Below are positions 1 through 5,998 of a stretch of DNA of 6,202 nt, one piece after another. Under the pieces are notes generated by a model, which did not search any database, had not been told where the DNA came from, and was given only the letters and a program-made list of their open reading frames with translations. The number at the start of each line of letters is the position of its first letter. The stretch's first letter is position 1. The stretch is from Bacteroidota bacterium (GTDB taxonomy: Bacteria; Bacteroidota; Ignavibacteria; Ignavibacteriales; Ignavibacteriaceae): NCBI GenBank assembly GCA_022567875.1, contig JADFGB010000072.1:1-6202 (forward strand), in the 5' to 3' direction. Made by a program: the position numbers and the translations under genes.

Positions 1-1237
1 ATATTGATACTTGTAAGTTTAGCTTTTTAATGACCTCTAGAGTTTGTCGGAATAATTTATCGGTACTCCAGGGTAAATCAAGAAATAATTCTTTGATTAT
101 CTTTTTCATACCTAACAAATAATAACCTCCGTCGGTTGCAGGTCCTAAAACAACATCCGATTCGTTAAGTAATTCAAAAGCATCATTAATTATATATGAC
201 GATATATCAGGCAAATCTGTTCCAATAATAATAGATTTTGATACACCATTTTTAAAGACAGATTGAAAGGCATTAAACATTTTATCACCAAGGTCTTTCC
301 CTTGTTGATTGAAAAGTAAAAAATTAGAATGCGTCCATTTTTTTATTTTGCCCCTATCATTCTTATCAGAATAGAAAAGGAAATGACGTGTACTATTTTT
401 ATTTACTTTTAATATTTCCTTAAATGTATGTTCGGCACAAACTTTATAAAAATCTGTAGCAAATCTCTCGCCTAATGTTGAAGCTAACCGTGTTTTTACT
501 TTTCCATTTTCGGGATATTTTGCAAATATAATAACTGCTTTTTTATTAAAGTCTTTCATCTTGTTATATTTAGAATAAAGACTTTTTGGTTTTCCATAAA
601 TTAAATATTGAATAATATATACAAAATTTCTTAGTTGAGTTCTTATAAAACCGTTTTGAAGAAATCTTCGTGCAGAAGTTGTTACAAATCCCGGAACAGT
701 AAAAACACCTACTTTTTTTCTCGCTGTTCTTAAAAAGTGAACATCTTCAAAAAGTTTCCATTCTGGGAAATGATTACCTTTTTCAAAATAACTTTTTCTT
801 ACAACAATCCCACAGTCACCAAACCTAGTAAAGATAGATTCAAATTTAGTAAACCATGAATATAAATTTAAAATCCTACTATCAATATCAAAATTCATTT
901 TAAAAGTTGCTACTTTAACTTTTTTATTTGTGAAAATATTATCAATTAATAAATTAGAATTAGCGGGCAATACAGTATCAGCATGTAAGTAAATTAAAAT
1001 TTTACTTGTAGCTTTTTCTGTGCCCAAATTTAATTGACTGCCTCTTCCATTTAACGAAGATAAAATTAACGCACCCATATTTACGGCTATCTGTAATGTG
1101 TTGTCTTTACTTCCCCCATCTGATACAATAATCTCTGCACCAGGCAAACATTTATTAATATTATCAATGCAACTTGCAATGTGTTTCTCTTCGTTTAGAG
1201 TAGGTATAATTACGGAATATTTTTGATGATTTTGCAT
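1..1237 (-). CDS. Two-domain TIGR04283 glycosyltransferase / TIGR04282 (DUF2064) fusion, 3' end outside the window
   Basis: The frame is open from ATG at 1237 to the left edge (412 codons, no stop), so the C-terminus is missing. Residues 1-225 form a GT-A family 2 domain: VIIPTLNEE at 9-17, DGGSKDNT at 40-47, GRGSQLNLG at 64-72, HADT at 85-88, FGDCG at 139-143 and FEDV at 163-166. This is the TIGR04283 pattern, with the usual GDQ reading GDC. From about residue 228 a second domain begins: FAKYPENGKVKTRL at 238-251, GTDLPD at 339-344 and LGPATDGGYYLLG at 364-376, the TIGR04282/DUF2064 signature. The families normally occur as separate neighbouring genes ('rSAM/selenodomain-associated transferase' 2 and 1) tied to arsenosugar-like pathways. 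By comparison with the family only about 20 residues should be lacking. No Shine-Dalgarno precedes the ATG. The family assignment is firm; the substrate is unknown. Confidence 0.9.
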   Translation of the reverse strand, partial: MQNHQKYSVIIPTLNEEKHIASCIDNINKCLPGAEIIVSDGGSKDNTLQIAVNMGALILSSLNGRGSQLNLGTEKATSKILIYLHADTVLPANSNLLIDNIFTNKKVKVATFKMNFDIDSRILNLYSWFTKFESIFTRFGDCGIVVRKSYFEKGNHFPEWKLFEDVHFLRTARKKVGVFTVPGFVTTSARRFLQNGFIRTQLRNFVYIIQYLIYGKPKSLYSKYNKMKDFNKKAVIIFAKYPENGKVKTRLASTLGERFATDFYKVCAEHTFKEILKVNKNSTRHFLFYSDKNDRGKIKKWTHSNFLLFNQQGKDLGDKMFNAFQSVFKNGVSKSIIIGTDLPDISSYIINDAFELLNESDVVLGPATDGGYYLLGMKKIIKELFLDLPWSTDKLFRQTLEVIKKLNLQVSI

Positions 1238-1245
1238 TACACAAT

Positions 1246-1276
1246 AATATAGTTAAAGAAGAGGAAAAAATGTCAA
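1246..1276 (-). promoter_or_regulatory. Possible promoter in front of the fusion glycosyltransferase gene
   Basis: On the minus strand TTGACA (1276-1271) is followed after 19 bases by TATATT (1251-1246), about 9 bases before the ATG at 1237. The -35 box is perfect, but the spacer is long and the start so close that the leader would be almost absent. The overlapping TATTATTG also resembles the Bacteroidota -7 element TAnnTTTG with one mismatch. In such AT-rich DNA this may be chance, and the gene could simply be read through from 1298-1984. Confidence 0.22.
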
Positions 1277-1297
1277 TTTAATTACATTTTTATAAAT

Positions 1298-1984
1298 CTA
1301 TTTTCTAAAGAGTTCTGTAAAAATTGTCTTCAGTATTATTATACTTGCCATTACACTACCTTTAATTGTTCCTGTAATTTTAGATTTACCAATTCGTTTT
1401 CTGTAGCTTACCGGTACTTCCGTAATTGAGTACGATCTTTTTGCTGCTTTTATCTGCATTTCAACAGTCCAGCCATACCAAGTATCAGTCATATTTAATG
1501 CAAGCAGTTTATCTTTTTTAATTGCACGAAAAGGGCCTAAATCAGTGTATTTAACACCCCAAAAAAGATTAATTAAAAAGCCGGCCAATATGCTACCTAA
1601 TCTTGATTGAATTGGTAAAGCACCTTTTTCCCTTTTGCCCAAAGTCCTGCTGCCAATTACCATATCAACATCATCATTTATAATCGGTTTTATTAAGCCG
1701 GATATTTCATTTGGATAGTCGCTGTAATCACCGTCTATAAAAATTATTACGTCGTAATCCTTTTCTTTCAGATAAGCAATTCCTTTTAAGCAAGCTGCAC
1801 CGTAACCCTGATATTTTTCAAATAAAACAGTAGCGCCATGAGCGGCGGCAACCCCGGCGGTGGCATCTGTTGATTTATTATTTACAACAACAATTTCATT
1901 CACTAAATCTTTTGGTATATCATCAATTACTTTACCAATAGATTGTTCTTCGTTATAAGCAGGAATTATTACAGCTATTTTCAT
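1298..1984 (-). CDS. DPM1-like family 2 glycosyltransferase
   Basis: This 228-residue cytoplasmic or membrane-associated GT-A enzyme probably transfers a sugar from a nucleotide donor to a polyprenyl phosphate or another lipid or glycan acceptor. It begins VIIPAYNEE at 5-13, followed by VVNNKSTDAT at 33-42, the metal-binding IDGDYSDYP at 83-91, GSRTLG at 111-116 and DLGPFRAI at 148-155. GWTVEMQIKA (171-180) and VPVSYRKRIGKSKI (190-203) complete the pattern of the dolichyl/undecaprenyl-phosphate mannosyltransferase-like branch. Residues about 209-223 are hydrophobic and may touch the membrane, but the long C-terminal membrane domain of GtrB/ArnC-type enzymes is absent. The ATG lies 12 bp after the stop of the GH13 gene, with only AT-rich sequence and no Shine-Dalgarno between, so the two are probably co-transcribed. 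The next gene starts 60 bp downstream. Acceptor and donor cannot be told from sequence. Confidence 0.92.
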   Translation of the reverse strand: MKIAVIIPAYNEEQSIGKVIDDIPKDLVNEIVVVNNKSTDATAGVAAAHGATVLFEKYQGYGAACLKGIAYLKEKDYDVIIFIDGDYSDYPNEISGLIKPIINDDVDMVIGSRTLGKREKGALPIQSRLGSILAGFLINLFWGVKYTDLGPFRAIKKDKLLALNMTDTWYGWTVEMQIKAAKRSYSITEVPVSYRKRIGKSKITGTIKGSVMASIIILKTIFTELFRK

Positions 1985-1996
1985 TATTATTTTATT

Positions 1997-3469
1997 TTAG
2001 AATTTTATTTCTACTATCCGACTTTGATATCCCTTTAATTGAACAACAAAACCTTCGTCAATTATTTTTTTAGATGTTATTTTTAAAATTGCTTTTGATA
2101 GTAAGTCCTTCAAGACAACTTTTTGAGGAAAAAAGTTACAGGATATTTTAATTTTACAACTTGAGTGTTTTGGCGAATAGTTTACAATAGTAATTTTTAT
2201 TTCATTATTGTACTGCCAATACCAGGCTAATATATTTTTATTAGATTCATCTTTCTCATTAAATATACTTGGTTGAATTACATAAAACTTTCCTCTTTTA
2301 TATATTTCGTTATTTACAATCTGTAGGATTTTAGAGTAAAATTCCTTTATACTTTTTGATCCCTTTTCATCTGAATTTCTGCCAAGTTGGATGGGGCATT
2401 TTATTTTTTTCCCCTCAAGTTGTCCATCGTAAATCAATTTCATTCCTGGCATAGTTAGAAAAGATACTGCAGCAGCTATTGATTTATTAATACCTAATGC
2501 CGTAACTGCTCTATCTTCATCATGATTTTCAAGAAACAGAACTAATTTCTTTAAGTAATTAAAATCACTCTTTAATTTATTTATTATTCCAAATAGATCA
2601 TTATTATTGAACATATCCAGAAAATATTTGCAATAAGTAAAGTCAAATCCTAAATCATGTAATTCAGCTTCCAAATCCCAGTATACTTCTGCAATTAAAG
2701 TAAAGTTAGGATTAACTTTTTTTACTTGTTTTATAGCATCGTACCAGAATTCTGTTTTGGACTTTTTTAAATTAAATTTATTAATCGGACCAGGCCAAGT
2801 GTTTTGAAAAACATTATTCATCGGAAGCATTGCCATATCACATCTTACACCGTCGCAATATTTGGTTAATTTCATCAGTTGTTCAGTCATAAATTTACGG
2901 GCTTTTTCACTAAAATAATTTATTTGGGCTGTATCTGACCATGCAGGGAAAAACGGATCTCTACCGTGAGCAAGTATAATTTTTTCTTTTGTATTTATTC
3001 TAAAGTATGAATTTGGCTCATCTTTTAAAAGTTGTTCATCTCCCTGTAAAAATAAATGAGGGAATGTTTTTACTACATATGAATCAGCACCAAAATGATT
3101 GGGAATAAAATCAAGAATTAGTTTTAAACCTATGGAATTTAGTTTTTCTTTTAAATTAGTCAGATCATCAAATGTTCCAAAAGCTTGATTAAGTTGGTAG
3201 GAATCAATAGCATAAGGTGAACCAATAACATCTTCCTGTTTCCAACTGGGTAAACATTTTTTATAAGCTTTAACTAAATCAGGAGAAAAAGCATATTTTA
3301 TATTTTCTTCCGGAATTTTCCACACACCCATGAGCCATATATAATCAAATCCTTTTTGTTCTAAAATTTTAAAATACTCATTAGGAATTTCCGATAGCTT
3401 AATATCTTCACCAAATTGTTTTATCCACACACGTGTATTTATTTCATAAAGCTTGTGATTTGAATTCAT
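1997..3469 (-). CDS. Cytoplasmic GH13 alpha-amylase-family glycoside hydrolase or transglycosylase
   Basis: This complete 490-residue protein acts on alpha-glucosidic bonds. It opens with YEINTRVW (8-15) and WLMGVW (45-50), the first strands of the (beta/alpha)8 barrel. All four GH13 conserved regions are intact: region I DFIPNH at 120-125; region II GVRCD at 207-211 with Asp211 as predicted nucleophile; region III IAEVYW at 259-264 with Glu261 as acid/base; region IV FLENHDEDR at 312-320 with Asp317 as transition-state stabiliser. GMKLIYDGQLEG at 342-353 is also typical. Residues from about 410 look like the C-terminal beta domain. There is no signal peptide, so it should be intracellular, unlike secreted amylases. 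It lies 12 bp upstream of the DPM1-like gene and 41 bp downstream of the transporter remnant. It might trim or remodel an internal glucan, a disaccharide or a glycosylated osmolyte. GH13 membership is certain; the substrate is not. Confidence 0.93.
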   Translation of the reverse strand: MNSNHKLYEINTRVWIKQFGEDIKLSEIPNEYFKILEQKGFDYIWLMGVWKIPEENIKYAFSPDLVKAYKKCLPSWKQEDVIGSPYAIDSYQLNQAFGTFDDLTNLKEKLNSIGLKLILDFIPNHFGADSYVVKTFPHLFLQGDEQLLKDEPNSYFRINTKEKIILAHGRDPFFPAWSDTAQINYFSEKARKFMTEQLMKLTKYCDGVRCDMAMLPMNNVFQNTWPGPINKFNLKKSKTEFWYDAIKQVKKVNPNFTLIAEVYWDLEAELHDLGFDFTYCKYFLDMFNNNDLFGIINKLKSDFNYLKKLVLFLENHDEDRAVTALGINKSIAAAVSFLTMPGMKLIYDGQLEGKKIKCPIQLGRNSDEKGSKSIKEFYSKILQIVNNEIYKRGKFYVIQPSIFNEKDESNKNILAWYWQYNNEIKITIVNYSPKHSSCKIKISCNFFPQKVVLKDLLSKAILKITSKKIIDEGFVVQLKGYQSRIVEIKF

Positions 3470-3510
3470 TTTGAGAGTTTAATTATTGATTACGTTTTTA
3501 TTAAAATAAA

Positions 3511-3726
3511 TTACATCTTTACAATTTTATAATTCTTAAACGCAAAATAAATTTCCTGTGAAGCCTTCTTTATAACTGAAGCAACAGGTATAGCCAGGAG
3601 CATACCAATCAGTCCGAAAAGTTGGCCACCGGCAATAATTAAAAGTATTATTATAATCGGGTGCATATTAACACTTTTAGAAAATACATAGGGTTGAACG
3701 ATGCCATTATCAATTGTATAAATAAA
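3511..3726 (-). pseudogene. C-terminal remnant of an AI-2E/PerM family transporter
   Basis: The frame read from about 3726 to the TAA at 3511 gives roughly 71 residues with the unmistakable end of an AI-2E family (DUF20, PerM-like) membrane protein: DNGIVQPYVF at 6-15, SVNMHPI at 18-24, then GGQLFGLIGMLLAIP at 33-47 and a basic tail ending IVKM. Family members are about 340-370 residues with some eight membrane segments, so roughly four fifths is missing. Upstream the same frame meets a TAG at 3754-3756, and no family-like sequence is seen in the other frames, because the bases there encode the end of the 3710-3937 ORF. The upstream limit is approximate (3726, plus or minus about 15). It is a broken gene, or the visible end of an intact gene elsewhere if the window is a chimeric assembly. 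The remnant sits 41 bp before the GH13 start and probably once headed the same operon. Confidence 0.85.
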
Positions 3727-3937
3727 TATGATTAATATTTTGATATATATTTTCTAGATCAATTATGTCGGTGGCTGTCGCCATGTTAATTATTTCACCT
3801 GCATTCTGGATACCAACAACAAATAATGTTGGCTTGCCATATTGTGCAGTTTTTTCAACCTCGATGCCTTTAAAATAAATAGCATCATTGTTTACTCCTG
3901 GTGTGTTTAAATATTTTCTTTTTAGTGATTTGTTCAT
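3710..3937 (-). CDS. Conserved phage-type hypothetical protein, probably truncated at its C-terminus
   Basis: This is a 75-residue soluble product of unknown function. The most conserved-looking part is YFKGIEVEKT (21-30) followed by a predicted beta strand TLFVVGIQ (37-44), a helix-like stretch and HIY at 70-72. From memory only, similar openings occur in larger uncharacterised proteins of tailed phages, where HIY is followed by a FGAN-like continuation; I could not check this. Here the frame runs into LYN and a stop exactly where transporter sequence begins, which suggests the original protein was longer and has been cut by the junction. The ATG at 3937 follows the dehydrogenase stop (TAA 3941-3939) with a single base between, so it should be translationally coupled. 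A weak GATGG lies just ahead. It belongs to the same operon as the two dehydrogenases. It could also be a genuine small protein. Confidence 0.65.
   Translation of the reverse strand: MNKSLKRKYLNTPGVNNDAIYFKGIEVEKTAQYGKPTLFVVGIQNAGEIINMATATDIIDLENIYQNINHIYLYN
3716..3738. other. Junction between chromosomal block and phage-like cassette
   Basis: Two unrelated reading frames cross here on the minus strand. Recognisable transporter sequence starts within a few bases of where the 75-codon ORF drops out of its plausible fold (after HIY at residues 70-72) and stops three codons later at TGA 3712-3710. The exact breakpoint cannot be fixed because the local sequence is AT-rich and slightly repetitive (TATTTAT). 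No target-site duplication, inverted repeat or tRNA end is visible. Recombination between a phage-like element and the host gene, and an assembly chimera, are both compatible with what is seen. Confidence 0.6.
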
Positions 3938-3938
3938 A

Positions 3939-4853
3939 TTACCATCTTATATATCCTCTCGAATATCCTCTTGTTCTATTAAGACCATCTTCAAATGCAG
4001 CCTTAACTTCTGTGTCTCTTTTATATTCCTGTGTCCACATAGATTCTGTATCAATAATTCCATTATCAATAAGATCAACTGCTAATTTCATTGCTTCAAT
4101 AAAATTTGCATTGCGTGGACTCGGAAAAATAATTGTTACCGCTTTCCATAATAATTTTGACATCGGCAAAATTGCTGCTGGATGTTTTTCTGCTGCTAAT
4201 ACTATTATAGCTTCATCATTGATAGAAATCAAGTTTTCTAAATAATCAGGATCATCGCTCAAGTCAAATATGATATCGAAACTGGTCTGGGGAGAAATAT
4301 TTTTTCGGTTATGACATAATTCCACATTTTGTAATTTCCAGTATTTTTTATTTGCTCGACCTACTATCACAATATTATTACCAATGCCGTTGTTACGAAT
4401 TGTTTCGTATATAACTTGTGCAAGAAATCCGGTACCCAATATAATAATATCGTCTTCAAATTTAATACTACCAGATACTTCTTCGTAAATATTAATACCA
4501 CATGCAACAGGTTCTATGATGTATTTGGGGTCTGTACTCGGAACTTTTACATATGTATTTTCGTTAGCATTATAATAATCTGCAAAAGAAGGTTCACCTC
4601 GTGTTGCAACAATATCACCTTCATTGACATTATAAATATTATTCCCTACTTTTGTAACCATACCAAGCCCTTCATGACCTTGTATCTCTTTTGGTAATGT
4701 TTGGAACGCGCCTGTATACATATCAATATCTGATCTACATACACCAGTGATGATATTTTTAACCTCAATTTGTCTAGAGTTAGGTTCAGGTTTATCCCAT
4801 ATTGTTTCAATGATATCTCTGTTACCTGTTGTATAAAATAATCGTGTTTTCAT
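3939..4853 (-). CDS. Compact zinc-type medium-chain (MDR) alcohol/polyol dehydrogenase
   Basis: This 304-residue predicted NAD(P)-dependent oxidoreductase probably oxidises a sugar alcohol, amino alcohol or sugar derivative. The catalytic domain has ITGVCRSDIDMYTG (35-48) with Cys39, GHEGLGMV (59-66) with His60 and Glu61, and IEPVACGIN (113-121) with Glu114. These match the catalytic-zinc positions of sorbitol- or threonine-dehydrogenase-like MDRs. The Rossmann fold shows IIILGTGFLAQ (136-146), a GxGxxA variant. Between TRGEPSFADYY (84-94) and the EP motif there is no cysteine-rich structural-zinc lobe, and the protein is shorter than the usual 340-350 residues, so it is a trimmed form. The frame extends upstream to an ATG at 4883, but the ATG at 4853 is preferred because it forms an exact ATGA overlap with the stop of the Gfo/Idh gene. 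It ends one base before the next ORF. Family and zinc site are clear; the substrate is unknown. Confidence 0.9.
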   Translation of the reverse strand: MKTRLFYTTGNRDIIETIWDKPEPNSRQIEVKNIITGVCRSDIDMYTGAFQTLPKEIQGHEGLGMVTKVGNNIYNVNEGDIVATRGEPSFADYYNANENTYVKVPSTDPKYIIEPVACGINIYEEVSGSIKFEDDIIILGTGFLAQVIYETIRNNGIGNNIVIVGRANKKYWKLQNVELCHNRKNISPQTSFDIIFDLSDDPDYLENLISINDEAIIVLAAEKHPAAILPMSKLLWKAVTIIFPSPRNANFIEAMKLAVDLIDNGIIDTESMWTQEYKRDTEVKAAFEDGLNRTRGYSRGYIRW

Positions 4854-5806
4854 AGTAGATACTCTAGCTGTTCGTGTATCCATTCATCGACACGCTTTTC
4901 AACGAGATTGTTACGATTAAGCCAATCATTTTTCGCACACATAAATGAATTATTTTCTGTACCCGCTATCATATTACCGTATGCATCATCTGGACATAAT
5001 CCAAAATCCCATTTCCATTTGGCTCCATCCGTATAATATATTGTGATGCGTTGTTTGTTATATCCTTCTTTCCATGATGCTTTTAGTGTAACTAGAATTT
5101 CTGTTTTTGCATAATTATTAGCAGGAATCATATAATGTGCTTCAGCATAATCACAAACATTATATGTACCGTTTATATTAACTTCGCCGTATTCTGTAGA
5201 ATTACTAATGTTGTTTAGGTTCCATCTCTGTTGTTTAAATACAACTGGAGTTAAATCTGTAATTTGTTGTAATGGAAATAATGCATACATAAAACAATAT
5301 AAGTGTGGAAATAAATCGTGTGTAACGCCACCAAATGCATCTTTTTTGTTTGTAAACCAGCTACCCGGATTTGGAATACGATCTTGATTCATCCATTCAA
5401 TCTCTACCGCAGAAACTATATCTTGATCACACATTTCTCGTAATTTTTGAATAATTTTTTGTTTACGGTACAGATTATTTTTAACTAATATAATTTTGTG
5501 ATCTTTTAATCTTGATTTTGCAAGATTATGTTTCCAAATTTTAGAATTTAAGAATCCTGGTTTTTCAATAAGGATTGTTTTGCAAAATTTTGATACTACA
5601 AGCATCGCAGAAAGGTGATGAATATTTGGTAGGCAAATTACTGCCATATCATATGATTCTGTCGAAAGGTCTTGTACGGTTTTATAGGTAGCATTAAGTT
5701 CGGGATTAATATCTACAGTGTCTACTTTGTAGCCAAGTTTTTCAAATTGTGGCACATAGACATTTTTTCCTATTCCGCCTAATCCAACTACAAGTGCTTT
5801 TTTCAT
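4850..5806 (-). CDS. Gfo/Idh/MocA family NAD(P)-dependent oxidoreductase
   Basis: This is a complete 318-residue cytosolic dehydrogenase-like protein. The N-terminal Rossmann domain has VVGLGGIGKN (6-15; GxGxxG at 8-13), an acidic residue at the end of the second strand (Asp32, favouring NAD), CLPNIHH (58-64) and the family hallmark EKP at 81-83. The C-terminal domain carries GGVTHDLFPH at 159-168, with Asp164 and His168 at the usual catalytic positions. Members act on sugars, inositols, nucleotide sugars or biliverdin. Length and both domains are normal. The gene is bound by ATGA overlaps at both ends: its start overlaps the stop of the 64-residue ORF (5803-5806) and its stop overlaps the dehydrogenase start (4850-4853). 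An AAAGG ribosome binding site precedes it. Tight coupling to an MDR dehydrogenase suggests consecutive redox steps on one metabolite, perhaps for a surface or virion glycan; that is inference. Confidence 0.92.
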   Translation of the reverse strand: MKKALVVGLGGIGKNVYVPQFEKLGYKVDTVDINPELNATYKTVQDLSTESYDMAVICLPNIHHLSAMLVVSKFCKTILIEKPGFLNSKIWKHNLAKSRLKDHKIILVKNNLYRKQKIIQKLREMCDQDIVSAVEIEWMNQDRIPNPGSWFTNKKDAFGGVTHDLFPHLYCFMYALFPLQQITDLTPVVFKQQRWNLNNISNSTEYGEVNINGTYNVCDYAEAHYMIPANNYAKTEILVTLKASWKEGYNKQRITIYYTDGAKWKWDFGLCPDDAYGNMIAGTENNSFMCAKNDWLNRNNLVEKRVDEWIHEQLEYLL

Positions 5807-5997
5807 TCTTTACCTTTTAATTTTGCTGTAAATAATTCTTTCTTTGTATAATATTTATAGTTATAAATAATGCCTTCTGTCATCCCGCCTACACCTACTA
5901 TAGTTTTTCTATATCCAAAACCAATTATCCAACTATTATCAATTGTTTTCCGCGGAAAGAGAAAAAATTTTCGTTTCCATGTGTTTAACTTATCCAC
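5803..5997 (-). CDS. Small hypothetical protein, 64 residues, GTG start
   Basis: I do not recognise this protein. It is basic and aromatic-rich, with RKFFLFPRK at 9-17, NSWIIGFGYRK at 21-31 and GIIYNYKYYTKKELF at 42-56, suggesting a small beta-rich soluble protein of the sort common in phage genomes. No metal-binding or membrane motif is visible. The frame also allows a TTG at 6012, but GTG at 5997 is preferred: it follows the upstream TAA (6001-5999) by one base and has AAAGGA just ahead, the same spacing as the 3937 start. The stop TGA overlaps the ATG of the Gfo/Idh/MocA gene as ATGA, so translation is probably coupled. Its place in the operon suggests co-expression with the dehydrogenases but says nothing on function. 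Confidence 0.7.
   Translation of the reverse strand: MDKLNTWKRKFFLFPRKTIDNSWIIGFGYRKTIVGVGGMTEGIIYNYKYYTKKELFTAKLKGKE
5813..5817 (-). promoter_or_regulatory. Shine-Dalgarno site of the Gfo/Idh/MocA gene
   Basis: AAAGG on the minus strand lies six bases before ATG 5806, inside the end of the upstream ORF. It fixes the start of the oxidoreductase and contrasts with the left-hand genes, which have no recognisable Shine-Dalgarno sequence. Confidence 0.6.
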
Positions 5998-5998
5998 T

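Noticed and set aside
3470..3510. Terminator or promoter in the gap between the transporter remnant and the GH13 gene
   Set aside because: The 41 bases are AT-rich with no stable stem-loop and no convincing promoter boxes.
3706..3768. Short repeat ATCAATT on either side of the junction as a possible attachment or target duplication
   Set aside because: Seven AT-rich bases recur by chance often in this sequence, and the copies do not line up with the breakpoint or with a second element end.
3888..4245. Two plus-strand ORFs (3888-4085 and 3901-4245)
   Set aside because: They lie opposite the intact dehydrogenase and its neighbour, are cysteine- and serine-rich, show no family motif and have no start context; they are antisense shadows.
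4416..4697. Plus-strand ORF of 93 codons
   Set aside because: It is fully antisense to the zinc-ligand region of the MDR dehydrogenase, with low-complexity Phe/Ile/Cys composition and no recognisable domain.
4854..4883. Upstream ATG at 4883 as the MDR dehydrogenase start
   Set aside because: It would add ten residues unlike the family N-terminus and a 34-base overlap with the Gfo/Idh gene, whereas ATG 4853 gives a standard ATGA coupling.
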